Shown: positions 1-7,532, numbered from the stretch's first letter. The stretch is DNA of 11,668 nt from Azophilus sp964572185 (GCA_964572185.1 CAZNFI010000097.1:1-11668); one strand, 5' to 3'. Program-made: numbers and translations. Notes: a model not told the origin generated them from the letters alone.

Positions 1-2
1 TG

Positions 3-155
3 CTGCAGTTCGGCGGCGGCTGTCAGGGTTGTGCGGCCGTGGACATCACCCTCAAGCACGGGGTCGAGACAACGCTGCTGGAACAGATACCGGATCTGGC
101 GGGCATCAGGGACGTCACCGACCACACCGTTACCGAAAACGCCTATTACCAATAG
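3..155 (+). CDS. nfuA: Fe/S biogenesis protein NfuA, C-terminal end (5' partial)
   Basis: This is the last 50 residues of NfuA, the scaffold/carrier that delivers [4Fe-4S] clusters to apo-proteins in the cytosol. The visible part is the end of the Nfu domain. It contains the cluster-binding CxxC motif (GGGCQGC at residues 4-10 of the fragment), followed by VDITLKHGVE and a tail ending in NAYYQ, close to the E. coli tail ending in SYY. The reading frame enters from the left edge, so the start and the degenerate A-type N-terminal domain lie outside the window. The stop is TAG at 153-155. The gene converges on the DAHP synthase gene, whose stop is 84 bases further on. I am sure of the family. 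A short stand-alone Nfu protein cannot be excluded from this fragment, but the C-terminal match favours NfuA. Confidence 0.92.
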   Translation: MQFGGGCQGCAAVDITLKHGVETTLLEQIPDLAGIRDVTDHTVTENAYYQ

Positions 156-239
156 GTACCAACAGGCGAATGCGGCGCCCGGCGATTCGGTGCAACGCCA
201 CGCGGACTGACGCCGCGCCATTCAGCCACTGGATTCCGC

Positions 240-1307
240 TCAGGCGACGCGGCCCAGCAATACGGGCTGCAGCGCCTCGGCCATCTCCAGCAGCAGCGAT
301 TCGGTGGTCGGCCAGTCGATGCAGGCATCGGTAATCGACACACCGTAGCGAAGTTCTTCCAGATGGTCTGAAACCTTCTGGTTTCCGGCATGCAGGTGAC
401 TCTCGAGCATGATTCCGACAATGGAACGGTTGCCCTTGCGGATCTGATCGGTCACCGAGCGGGCGACATGGGGCTGAGTGGCGGGATCCTTGTTGGAGTT
501 GGCATGACTGCAATCGACCATGATCACCGGACGCAGGCCCGACTGCTGCATGCGCCGTTCGCAGGCGGCAATGCTCTTCGCCTGGTAGTTTGGGCCCTCG
601 TTGCCGCCGCGCAGCACGATGTGCGCATTCGGATTGCCCCGGGTTTCGATCACCGATACCTGGCCGGAAAGATTGATGCCCAGAAACCGGTGCGGCTCGG
701 CCACCGAGTGCATGGCATTGATGGCGACGCTCAGGGAGCCATCGGTGCCGTTCTTGAACCCCACCGCGGAACTCAGGCCTGACGCCATCTCCCGGTGCGT
801 CTGCGATTCGGAGGTGCGCGCACCGATGGCGGCCCAGGCGATCAGGTCCTGCAGGTATTGTGGCGTGATGGCATTGAGCGCTTCGGTACTCAACGGCAGA
901 CCCAGTTCCGCCAGGTCGAGCAGCAGTTGCCGGGCTATCACCAGCCCGTCGGCCACCCGGAACGTGTCGTTCAGGTAAGGGTCGTTGATGAGCCCCTTCC
1001 AACCCACCGTGGAACGGGGCTTCTCGAAGTAGGTGCGCATGACGATCAGGATGCTGTCTTCAACGCGCCTTGCCAGACCGGCCAGGCGTGCCCCGTACTC
1101 CCGTGCAGCGGCGGGGTCGTGAATCGAGCAGGGCCCCACGACCACCAGCAACCTGTGGTCTTCGCCGCGCAGTACGGCGTTGACGCTTTGCCGGGCCCGC
1201 TGCACGCTGGCCGCGGCAGCCTCGCTCACGGGCAACTGTTCCTTCAGTTGCCGCGGTGTTATCAATACTTCCTGGGCGGCCACGTTCACGTTTTCCAGTT
1301 GCGTCAT
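240..1307 (-). CDS. aroG: 3-deoxy-7-phosphoheptulonate (DAHP) synthase, type I
   Basis: The enzyme condenses phosphoenolpyruvate with erythrose 4-phosphate, the first step of the shikimate pathway, in the cytosol. The protein has 355 residues, the usual length for AroF/G/H. Visible landmarks are GPCSIHD (58-64), YFEKPR (93-98), VGWKGLINDP (101-110), GARTSESQ (162-169), GFKNGTDG (183-190), SHAN (267-270), MLESH (300-304) and SITDACI (324-330). The four metal ligands of the family fit Cys60, His268, Glu302 and Asp327. I chose the ATG at 1307 because GGAG sits 8 bases upstream and the protein then starts like its relatives. The open frame continues upstream to 1439, but that part runs through the attenuator hairpin and is unlikely to be protein. 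The symbol marks the family: the Phe-, Tyr- or Trp-sensitive isoform is not resolved, and some segments (LITPRQL, the GNP..HI..RGG stretch) look more like AroH. A leader peptide and terminator lie directly upstream and probably control the gene. Confidence 0.95.
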   Translation of the reverse strand: MTQLENVNVAAQEVLITPRQLKEQLPVSEAAAASVQRARQSVNAVLRGEDHRLLVVVGPCSIHDPAAAREYGARLAGLARRVEDSILIVMRTYFEKPRSTVGWKGLINDPYLNDTFRVADGLVIARQLLLDLAELGLPLSTEALNAITPQYLQDLIAWAAIGARTSESQTHREMASGLSSAVGFKNGTDGSLSVAINAMHSVAEPHRFLGINLSGQVSVIETRGNPNAHIVLRGGNEGPNYQAKSIAACERRMQQSGLRPVIMVDCSHANSNKDPATQPHVARSVTDQIRKGNRSIVGIMLESHLHAGNQKVSDHLEELRYGVSITDACIDWPTTESLLLEMAEALQPVLLGRVA

Positions 1308-1337
1308 AGCAGTGTCTCCAGCGCTCGCTTCCAGCCA

Positions 1338-1370
1338 ATAAAAAACCCCGCTCGTCGCCTTGCGGGGTTT
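1338..1370 (-). terminator. Intrinsic terminator in the DAHP synthase leader (attenuator)
   Basis: On the minus strand a perfect 9-bp stem, AAACCCCGC (1362-1370) with GCGGGGTTT (1343-1351), encloses a 10-base loop and runs into six T residues (1340-1345, the last three also counted in the stem). This is a textbook rho-independent terminator. It lies 31 bases upstream of the DAHP synthase start and within the transcript that must carry that gene. It therefore makes sense as an attenuator and not as the end of the upstream helicase gene, although it could serve both purposes. Confidence 0.85.
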
Positions 1371-1404
1371 CCTCCGGAAGGCGAGGAGAGTTGAACCGCC
1401 TTCC
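1351..1404 (-). promoter_or_regulatory. Alternative (protector/antiterminator) hairpins of the DAHP synthase attenuator
   Basis: Two further pairings compete with the terminator on the minus-strand RNA. A protector hairpin pairs GGAAGGCG (1397-1404) perfectly with CGCCTTCC (1376-1383). An antiterminator pairs CTCCTCGCCTT (1378-1388) with AAGGCGACGAG (1351-1361) at 10 of 11 positions. The antiterminator uses the terminator loop plus the first base of its 3' arm and loops out the 5' arm, so both cannot form together. It also shares bases 1378-1383 with the protector. A weaker pairing upstream, CTGCGTCT (1426-1433) with AGATGCGG including two wobbles, overlaps the leader-peptide stop and could link ribosome position to the switch. 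The pairings are read directly from the sequence; the switching order is inference. Confidence 0.6.
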
Positions 1405-1423
1405 GCATCTCGGTGTCGAGACC

Positions 1424-1498
1424 TCAGACGCAGCGCCAACTCACGGCGGCACGGCCGTAATATCCAAACCAGGGCTGTTTCGCGGTAGTGCGTTTCAT
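1424..1498 (-). CDS. Aromatic-rich leader peptide of the DAHP synthase attenuator
   Basis: This is a 24-codon open frame between the helicase stop (1555) and the terminator hairpin. Codons 10-14 read Trp-Phe-Gly-Tyr-Tyr, and a further Trp is codon 21. Four aromatic codons in five, directly upstream of a terminator and of the first aromatic-pathway enzyme, is the signature of a ribosome-mediated attenuator: stalling for lack of charged Trp, Phe or Tyr tRNA would favour antitermination. The start is ATG at 1498; an in-frame ATG four codons upstream (1510) is an alternative. Neither has a convincing Shine-Dalgarno sequence, which is the main weakness of the call. The stop is TGA at 1424-1426. 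The peptide itself is probably not functional apart from being translated. Confidence 0.7.
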   Translation of the reverse strand: MKRTTAKQPWFGYYGRAAVSWRCV

Positions 1499-1508
1499 AA
1501 GGCGGCGC

Positions 1509-1537
1509 ATGGTACTGATGTGGTTCGGAACATGCAA
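1509..1537 (-). promoter_or_regulatory. Candidate sigma-70 promoter for the leader and DAHP synthase
   Basis: On the minus strand TTGCAT (1532-1537) and TACCAT (1509-1514) are 17 bases apart, matching the -35/-10 consensus at 3 and 4 of 6 positions. Transcription would begin around 1500, leaving almost no untranslated leader before the ATG at 1498. The match is weak, and a promoter inside the end of the helicase gene, or read-through from it, is equally possible. Confidence 0.28.
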
Positions 1538-1554
1538 TTCGGCAGGCTCCTGGC

Positions 1555-4500
1555 TCAGACTTCCACGAGGCGGGGCAGCGCGGTCAGATACAGGGCGGTG
1601 CGTACCGGTTGGTCATACAGCTGCTCCGCCAGGGCGCGGTAACGGTCGAGTTGCGCTTGGTGGCGCGCCACCAGGTCGTCGACAGACTGGGCACTGCCGC
1701 CCACCGGCCCGCTCTTGAAGTCGATGATCCAGCGTTCGCCGTCGTCTGTGAACGTTCGGTCGAAACGAAAGGACTGCAGGGCGCCATCGATCACCGCGGT
1801 GACCGCGAATTCCGATTCGCCATCGCGGCGCTTGCCGAGAATCCAGCGCCCGGCCGGGTCATCGAGCACCAGCGCGAACTGGCGTTCCGCCTCCTGCCGG
1901 CAATACGCCAGCTGCTCGGCGCCAAGGCCGGCTTGCCCCAAGCGCCACGCCCACAGCGGCCGCTGCGCCGCGATCCAGTCTGCTGCATTGGCGGGCAGCC
2001 CCTGGCGCCCCAGGTCGCAGAGGGCGGCATGCACCAGGTTGCCCAAGGCGACTTGCCGGAGCCCGCCGATGGCATCCGGTGCCGGATAGTCGCCGTCCGC
2101 GATCACCGCTTTGTCGGCCACAACCGGCTCAAGGCGCAACGGCTTGCGCACCGGCGCCTGCCACCGGAAAGCGCCGGGCAGGCGCAGCAGCACCGGTTCA
2201 CCCGGGCCCTTGCGCCATGACTGTCCGCCTGGGGCGGTTGCGGATTCCGAGGCCAGGCCCGCCACCTGAGGCCAAAGCAGGTGCAGCAGGGAGCCGGAGG
2301 CCGGCTTGTCCGGGGGCCGTACCGCGGTGAGCATCAAGGTCCGCCGCGCCCGGGTACAGCCGACGTAGAGCAATCGTTCGAGTTCATGGGACTCGCGCCG
2401 CCGGTCTTCTTCCGCCAGCCAGTCATACAGCGCGCCGGTGTCCCGGCTGGCCATCAGCAAGCGATTGTCCTGCAGGCGCCATCGCAACAGCGGGGCTTCG
2501 GTTGGCCTGGTCTTGCGTCCCAGGAATGGCAGCAGCACATGATCGAATTCCAACCCCTTGGCCTTGTGTATCGTCAGGATCTGCAGGTTGGCGATGGCAC
2601 TGTCGACGGCGAACAGGCTGTCGGCGCCGTGCCGCAGCCGCTCCACGTCCAGCCCTTCGGAGCCAAGCTGATCGACCAGGTCGAAGAAGCGTTCCGCGTG
2701 GTCGATTGCCGCCTCCGACCCGTAGGCGGCCGGGCCGCCGCAGCGTATCCAGATCGACTCCAGCACCATTCTGGGCGGTCGCTCGTGCAGCATCGGCAGC
2801 CAGGTGTCCAGGGCGGTCATGAACCGTTTGAGGCGCCTCTGCCCGGCAGCGCTCAGCCGTCGGCTCAAGCGCTTGAGGGAAAGCGTATCCCAACTGCGGG
2901 TTTCGCCGGCAATCTCGAGGTCCGTCAAGGCGAGGCCAACCCAGGGCGCCCGCAACAGGCTGAGCCAGGCGAGCCGGTCGTCAGGATTGGTGATCGCAGC
3001 GGCCAGCGACAGCAGATCCGTTACCGCCGGTGTATCCGCCAAGGCATCGATATCGGTCGCCTGCCAGCGGATACCGGCCTGGCGTAAATCCCGCAGGATG
3101 CCGGTGAGATGGGCCCGGCTGCGCACCAGCAGGGCAATGCTGGCGTCCGGCTCGGCGGCCAGCAGTTCATTGACTCTTGCCACCAGGGCGGCCCGCTCAT
3201 CGACCTCGCTCTCGAAGAGCCGCACCGCCGCGGCGCCGCTGAGCTGCGATCGGGCCTCGCAGGGATTGTAGGGAACGGTGCCGGTGAGCGGATCCGCAGC
3301 CTTGCCCATGACACCCGCGAAAACCCGGTTGAACCAGTCCACCAGTTGTGGGGCTGAACGGAAGTTGCTGGTGAGGCGCAACGGCTGCAGGCGCAGCTGG
3401 TCCATGCCCCGGCGCTCAGCGCGATAGAACAGGCCTACGTCAGCATCCCGGAACCGGTAGATCGACTGCATCGGATCACCCACCGCGAACAGGCTCACGC
3501 CAGTCTCGCCGGACCAGCCCTGCACCAGCAGCTCCAGAAGCTGGTATTGGACGACCGAGGTATCCTGGAATTCATCCACCAGTATGTGACGGATGCGGTT
3601 GTCGATGGCCAGCGCCAGTTCGGTGGGGTTCTGTCCCGACCGCAATGCCCGGCGGGCGGCCAGAATCAACTCCGTGAAGTCGGCGACGCCCCGCGCGCGC
3701 ATGACCGCGGACAGTTCCAGCACCGACAAAGAAAGGCTGATGCATATGGCGACCAGGTTTTCGACCTGCTGCGGCGACAGCGCCTCGGGCGGCAGTATCC
3801 TCAGGGCGGCGATGCGCCGCTCCAGGCCGAGGCGGTCCAACTCGCCGATGAGCGCCCGCAGCCGCTCCTTTTCTCGGCGTTGAGCCGGCGCGAAGCCCTG
3901 TTTGACGGTGATCTGCTTGCGCAACGTACCACCCGCCGTGCTGAGCAGCTCGCCGGCTGCTTGCCAGAACGGGCCCGGCGAACTCCGCTCGTGGTTTGCG
4001 GCGAATCCGACACACCAGTCCAGTTCCGCAAGGGCGGCGGCGGGAAGGAGACGCTCCAGGGAATCGGTAACCTCTGTTACCAGACTGTGCAAGGCGCCAT
4101 TCAAGAGGCCGGCCACAGTTGCCGGGCTTTGCCGGTAGGCGCCGACGATGGCGGTTACTTCATCGAGCCAATGGTCCCTGCGGGCGAGCATGCTGGCGAT
4201 GAGGCGGCCGGCCTTGTGCGCGTCGTTGTCGACCAGCGACACGAACCGGGCAATCTCCTCTGCCAGGGGATCGTCTGCGTACAGGCGCCGGACCAGTCGA
4301 TGGGCGGCCAGTGCATAGAGTTCATCGGCGTTTTCGACGAGCCGCGCGGAGCGGTCGAAGCCGCTGGAGACCGGCATCTGCCGCGTCAGCGACATGCAGA
4401 AACTGTCGATCGTGCGAATGTTCAGGCGGCTCGGGTTTGCGGCCAGTTGCCAGCCCCGTTGCGCATCGCGCCGGCGCGCACTTGCTCCCGCCGGTGAACG

Positions 4501-4737
4501 GTCGTCGGCCAGCACGGCCATCACCCGCAACCGCATTTCCGCGGCCGCCTTGCGCGTGAAGGTAATCGCCAGCACCTGTTCCGGATAGTCCGCCAGCGCC
4601 AGCAGCCGAATGAAGCGCCCGACCAGCAACGTGGTTTTGCCGGAACCGGCCGGCGCCTGCACGATGCAGGAGACGGCCGGGTCGAGTGCTCGATCGCGGG
4701 CAGCCGCATCGTTTGGCGGGGGCGCGGGCGTGCTCAA
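1555..4737 (-). CDS. AddA-like UvrD/Rep helicase with C-terminal PD-(D/E)XK nuclease domain
   Basis: This 1060-residue superfamily 1A DNA helicase carries every core motif: Walker A APAGSGKTT (28-36), Ia AITFTRKAAAEM (57-68), II DEFQD (388-392), III GDPMQSIYRFR (420-430), IV LTSNFRS (455-461), V LTIHKAKGLEF (721-731) and VI LLYVGCTRAR (789-798). The last 160 residues look like a RecB/AddA-type nuclease domain, with GNLVH (899-903), IIDFKSG (1004-1010) and QLDRY (1029-1033). Protein and domain order resemble AddA, so the likely role is ATP-driven unwinding and resection of double-strand ends before RecA loading. The start is TTG, which overlaps the stop of the upstream nuclease gene as TTGA, with GAGG 7 bases before it; this points to translational coupling and a two-subunit complex. 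I do not assign addA because the family in this phylum is usually annotated only as an AddA-like or UvrD-like helicase. Confidence 0.9.
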   Translation of the reverse strand: MSTPAPPPNDAAARDRALDPAVSCIVQAPAGSGKTTLLVGRFIRLLALADYPEQVLAITFTRKAAAEMRLRVMAVLADDRSPAGASARRRDAQRGWQLAANPSRLNIRTIDSFCMSLTRQMPVSSGFDRSARLVENADELYALAAHRLVRRLYADDPLAEEIARFVSLVDNDAHKAGRLIASMLARRDHWLDEVTAIVGAYRQSPATVAGLLNGALHSLVTEVTDSLERLLPAAALAELDWCVGFAANHERSSPGPFWQAAGELLSTAGGTLRKQITVKQGFAPAQRREKERLRALIGELDRLGLERRIAALRILPPEALSPQQVENLVAICISLSLSVLELSAVMRARGVADFTELILAARRALRSGQNPTELALAIDNRIRHILVDEFQDTSVVQYQLLELLVQGWSGETGVSLFAVGDPMQSIYRFRDADVGLFYRAERRGMDQLRLQPLRLTSNFRSAPQLVDWFNRVFAGVMGKAADPLTGTVPYNPCEARSQLSGAAAVRLFESEVDERAALVARVNELLAAEPDASIALLVRSRAHLTGILRDLRQAGIRWQATDIDALADTPAVTDLLSLAAAITNPDDRLAWLSLLRAPWVGLALTDLEIAGETRSWDTLSLKRLSRRLSAAGQRRLKRFMTALDTWLPMLHERPPRMVLESIWIRCGGPAAYGSEAAIDHAERFFDLVDQLGSEGLDVERLRHGADSLFAVDSAIANLQILTIHKAKGLEFDHVLLPFLGRKTRPTEAPLLRWRLQDNRLLMASRDTGALYDWLAEEDRRRESHELERLLYVGCTRARRTLMLTAVRPPDKPASGSLLHLLWPQVAGLASESATAPGGQSWRKGPGEPVLLRLPGAFRWQAPVRKPLRLEPVVADKAVIADGDYPAPDAIGGLRQVALGNLVHAALCDLGRQGLPANAADWIAAQRPLWAWRLGQAGLGAEQLAYCRQEAERQFALVLDDPAGRWILGKRRDGESEFAVTAVIDGALQSFRFDRTFTDDGERWIIDFKSGPVGGSAQSVDDLVARHQAQLDRYRALAEQLYDQPVRTALYLTALPRLVEV

Positions 4738-7394
4738 GTCGCCGCCTCGCCGGTATCCGCCGCGACCGGCGCATCGCCTGCCGGTGTGCGTGCGTGGACG
4801 CGGCAGAACGCAGGCAGGTGACAGCGGTCGCAGACCGTCGGCGAGGTGGGTTGCACAGCCGCGAGCCCGCTCCTGAACTCGCCCACCAGGGCCTCGATCT
4901 GGGATTTCCAGCGGGCTCTGAGATGCTCCCAGTCACTCCCGGACAATTTCNNNNNNNNNNCCCGCGCTCGGCCGAAACCGAGTTCTTCGCTGCTCAGGCC
5001 TTTCAAGGCCGCCCGGTCGCTGCCAAGCTCGGCGTACAGCGTCGCTCGAATGCCGGGATTGGTGAGTGCGTACATGGGTAACTGGGGTTCGGTAAGCCGA
5101 TCGTCCAGCAGGCGCCCGGCTGATACCGAACCGGTCTTGTAGTCGAGTACCACTTGCCCACCGGTTGCCCGGTCGCGGTCGATTCGGTCGATGCGCAGGG
5201 AAAGGCGCAGCTCCGGCAAGTCCAGGGCGGTTTTCTTTTCGAGGCCGATCACCGTGAAGTCGGGCCGCCCGGCTTCGAACTCCACCCAGGTGCGCAACAG
5301 GTTGCGCAGCCGCTGCCGTTCATGTCGGCGGTAGAGGTCCGGCGCCTGGCGCAGTCTTGCGGCCAGTGCCGAGGCCGCTGCCCGAGCGATGTCGGCATCG
5401 TCGAAGGGAGGCGCGCCGTTGTCGTACAGTTCGAACAGGGCCTCGTGAATCAGCGTGCCGCGTTCGAGCGCATCGGGAAAATCCTGCACCTCGCGCGTCT
5501 CGGCAAGGTGCAGCCGATGAATCGCCCAGGCTCGAAACGGGCATTGGGCCTGGTCCCGCAGTAGCGAACTGCCGCCCCGGGTCAGCCGTTCCGACAGGGC
5601 TGTACCGGTAACCTCGGTCACCGCTTTCAGGCTGGCCGGATTGGGCAGGCTCAACCAGGGGTGACGACGCGCTCGATACCGGGGGACAAGCTTGCCGATG
5701 TCTACCACAGGCACCGACTCCACCAGAGCGCTGCAGCGATGCTGTTCGTCACCGTCCCGCGCTGCGTGGCTGACCACCGTGTAGCGGCTGGCGCGTCGCC
5801 ACAGGCGTGTCTGCCTGATGGCGAATTCTGCTTCCATCGGATGATCGGTCCGCGGCACGCCATGCACGCGCTGCAGCGGAATCGGCAGCAACGGGTTGGG
5901 ATTGGGCGCCGCCGGCCAGGCCGTGTCCTGCAGGCCGGCAATCCAGAGGTGGGTGAATACCAGCCCGGTCGTTTCCAGGTAACCGAGTACCTGCACCGGC
6001 GCCGGTGGCCGTTGCGGAGCGAACAGCCGTGCTGACAGGTGCCGCTGCAGGGTTTGCAGTGCCTCGACACCGGTCAGGCTCGGCAATTGTGCGAATCGGC
6101 CGAACCGCTCCAGGCTCTCCGTCAACTGCCCATACGCCTGGTACTGTCCACTGCCGGCGCTGGCAGCGTTCCAGCGGCCAAGCGTCAGCAGCGATCGAAA
6201 ATCAGCGATCCATTGCGCAAAGGCCTGGCGTTGCGGAAAGCCCCGGGCACGCCTGGCCAGTTGGCGCAGTACCTCGCTGGCGCGGGGCAGGTGCCGCAAG
6301 TTCAACATTTCCGGGGCGTCGCTCGGCACCTTCAGCGGATCTCCCAGGTGCAGCCAGGGGGAACGCCCGAGGCGCAGCAGTTCGCGGTGGCTGATCTCGC
6401 CGGTGGCAAGCCGCAGCAACAGTTCCGCATCGCGCCAGACCGGTTGCTCACCAAGCGGTACGCCGCCGGAAACATCGACCGCCCGCGGCGCGTCGTCGAA
6501 CTCAACCATGAACGCGTTGCTGATGGCCTGATAGGCATCCATGAGGTAGGGGAAGACCACTGCGATCCGCGAATTGGGGTAACGGGCAAGCACGCGCCGG
6601 GACCACTGCGCCGCGGCATGAATCTCGGCAGCGCGGTCGGCCGTTTGCACGCGCTTGTGTGGGCCGTTGCGCATCGCGCCAGGCGGGTGGTGGCGAACCA
6701 GTCCGCCGGCCGACTCGATGCGCTGCAGCAGGTCAGCGACCTGGGGCGTGATCACATCGAAAGCGACCAGATGCAGGCGTTCCGCGGCGCCGGGCAGCCG
6801 ATCGGCAAGTTCCGCCTGGGTGACCAGCCCCTCGACCCGCAGCCGCTCGCGAAAGCGTCGAGCCCAGTGCCGAAACGTCCGTGCATTGGCGGTTGCGGCG
6901 AACGCCTGGTCATCGAGGTCGATTCGATAGGCATGCACAAGTCGCCATGCGTGCGCGGCCAGTTCGCAAAGGGATGCCTGGCCCGATTCGCCGACTTCCT
7001 GCCAGAGCAGCAGTTCCGCCTCCGCTGGCAGCAGCCCGGAACGGCTGCTGCCGAGCACGGCCTGTGCGGCCCTGGAGGCGACGAACCCGCTGATGCTGAC
7101 AGCCCTTGGCGCCGCCCAGACGGTCTGCCCGAGCTGTAGTTGCCGCGCGTCGTAAGCTCGCCTGAACTCCCGGGCAAGCCGTTCATTGGGCGTGATTATC
7201 CAGTCGTCCGGGCAGGCCTTGAGAAGCCTTTTGGAAAGTTTGAAAAACGGGGCTGGCACCGGTTGGATTGTAGGCGTCCCGCAGGTTGAATGCACCGTTT
7301 CCACGAGCGGCGCGCCGGTGCATGGGGCAGTGGCGGGAAATAGCTTAGAATGTGCGACCGATAACGCGAACGGCGAATGAACAGGATGCGGCAT
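4734..7394 (-). CDS. AddB-like PD-(D/E)XK nuclease, probable DNA repair protein
   Basis: The frame has 886 codons; the protein resembles the roughly 900-residue AddB-related 'probable DNA repair protein' family. There is no Walker A, as expected if the N-terminal helicase-like half is structural and scans DNA. The nuclease half is complete: GTLIH (646-650), RIDRIDR (734-740), LDYKTG (750-755) and QLPMY (771-775). Cys618 (QAQCPF) together with Cys855, Cys858 and Cys864 (CxxC-x5-C) has the layout of the AddB/Cas4-type [4Fe-4S] cluster. Residues 812-815 fall in the 10-N run, but the frame continues across it. The start is doubtful: homology-like sequence begins near WIITPNERLAREF (65-77), and the first 45 codons overlap the divergent promoter region, so a GTG at 7259 or 7295 is more likely than the ATG at 7394. 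The gene overlaps the helicase gene by four bases and should form one operon with it. Confidence 0.88.
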   Translation of the reverse strand: MPHPVHSPFALSVAHSKLFPATAPCTGAPLVETVHSTCGTPTIQPVPAPFFKLSKRLLKACPDDWIITPNERLAREFRRAYDARQLQLGQTVWAAPRAVSISGFVASRAAQAVLGSSRSGLLPAEAELLLWQEVGESGQASLCELAAHAWRLVHAYRIDLDDQAFAATANARTFRHWARRFRERLRVEGLVTQAELADRLPGAAERLHLVAFDVITPQVADLLQRIESAGGLVRHHPPGAMRNGPHKRVQTADRAAEIHAAAQWSRRVLARYPNSRIAVVFPYLMDAYQAISNAFMVEFDDAPRAVDVSGGVPLGEQPVWRDAELLLRLATGEISHRELLRLGRSPWLHLGDPLKVPSDAPEMLNLRHLPRASEVLRQLARRARGFPQRQAFAQWIADFRSLLTLGRWNAASAGSGQYQAYGQLTESLERFGRFAQLPSLTGVEALQTLQRHLSARLFAPQRPPAPVQVLGYLETTGLVFTHLWIAGLQDTAWPAAPNPNPLLPIPLQRVHGVPRTDHPMEAEFAIRQTRLWRRASRYTVVSHAARDGDEQHRCSALVESVPVVDIGKLVPRYRARRHPWLSLPNPASLKAVTEVTGTALSERLTRGGSSLLRDQAQCPFRAWAIHRLHLAETREVQDFPDALERGTLIHEALFELYDNGAPPFDDADIARAAASALAARLRQAPDLYRRHERQRLRNLLRTWVEFEAGRPDFTVIGLEKKTALDLPELRLSLRIDRIDRDRATGGQVVLDYKTGSVSAGRLLDDRLTEPQLPMYALTNPGIRATLYAELGSDRAALKGLSSEELGFGRARXXXXKLSGSDWEHLRARWKSQIEALVGEFRSGLAAVQPTSPTVCDRCHLPAFCRVHARTPAGDAPVAADTGEAAT
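4951..4960. other. Run of 10 undetermined bases (N) inside the nuclease gene
   Basis: Ten N replace part of four codons (812-815) between the QxxxY motif and the C-terminal cysteine cluster of the AddB-like nuclease. Both flanks translate in the same frame, so the run behaves as if its length were correct modulo 3. No catalytic or cluster residue of the family is expected here. Confidence 0.95.
7346..7351 (+). promoter_or_regulatory. Candidate -10 element for the small membrane protein/TerB-like operon
   Basis: TAGAAT, preceded by T, matches the TATAAT consensus at five of six positions and lies about 31 bases before the first possible start codon of the plus-strand operon. No good -35 hexamer sits 16-18 bases upstream; TGGGGC is all there is. 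The region also has to contain the divergent nuclease promoter. Confidence 0.35.
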
Positions 7395-7517
7395 CTAATC
7401 AGGGATTTTTTCGACCAGAGCTGGTTCATGAAGGCCATGATCGCCTGGGCCTGGCTGTGCATGCTGGTCATGGCCACCAGCCTTTACGACAACCTCGCGA
7501 TTCTCGCCGCCTCTTGA
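7377..7517 (+). CDS. Small hydrophobic membrane protein (hypothetical)
   Basis: This is a 46-codon frame (43 if the second in-frame ATG, at 7386, is used). After a short charged start (RHLIRDFFDQ) it has one strongly hydrophobic segment, roughly residues 18-36, rich in Met, Ala and Trp, long enough for a single membrane span. It ends in ASLYDN-type polar residues followed by a short apolar tail. It stops 15 bases before the TerB-like gene and shares its strand, so the two are probably co-transcribed. No clear Shine-Dalgarno sequence decides between the two ATGs. I do not recognise a family. The compact spacing, Met/Trp-rich span and absence of a competing gene support it as real. Confidence 0.55.
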   Translation: MNRMRHLIRDFFDQSWFMKAMIAWAWLCMLVMATSLYDNLAILAAS

Positions 7518-7532
7518 CGGGCTCGGGCAGCG

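Noticed and set aside
156..239. Possible bidirectional terminator between nfuA and the DAHP synthase gene
   Set aside because: Only short GC stems (for example CGCGG with CCGCG around 203-219) and no T tract on either strand.
130..1002. 290-codon minus-strand frame inside the DAHP synthase gene
   Set aside because: Out-of-frame shadow of the enzyme, which has all active-site motifs in the other frame.
795..1394. 199-codon plus-strand frame opposite the DAHP synthase gene
   Set aside because: No ribosome binding site or recognisable protein; antisense to a certain gene.
1308..1439. 44-codon N-terminal extension of the DAHP synthase frame
   Set aside because: It would read through the attenuator hairpin and U tract. 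The ATG at 1307 has its own GGAG and gives the normal protein length.
6039..7139. Long plus-strand open frame (366 codons) opposite the nuclease gene
   Set aside because: It is antisense to a well-supported protein, has no recognisable domain and arises from high GC third positions. The same applies to the plus-strand frames at 2281-3087 and 3547-4497 opposite the helicase.
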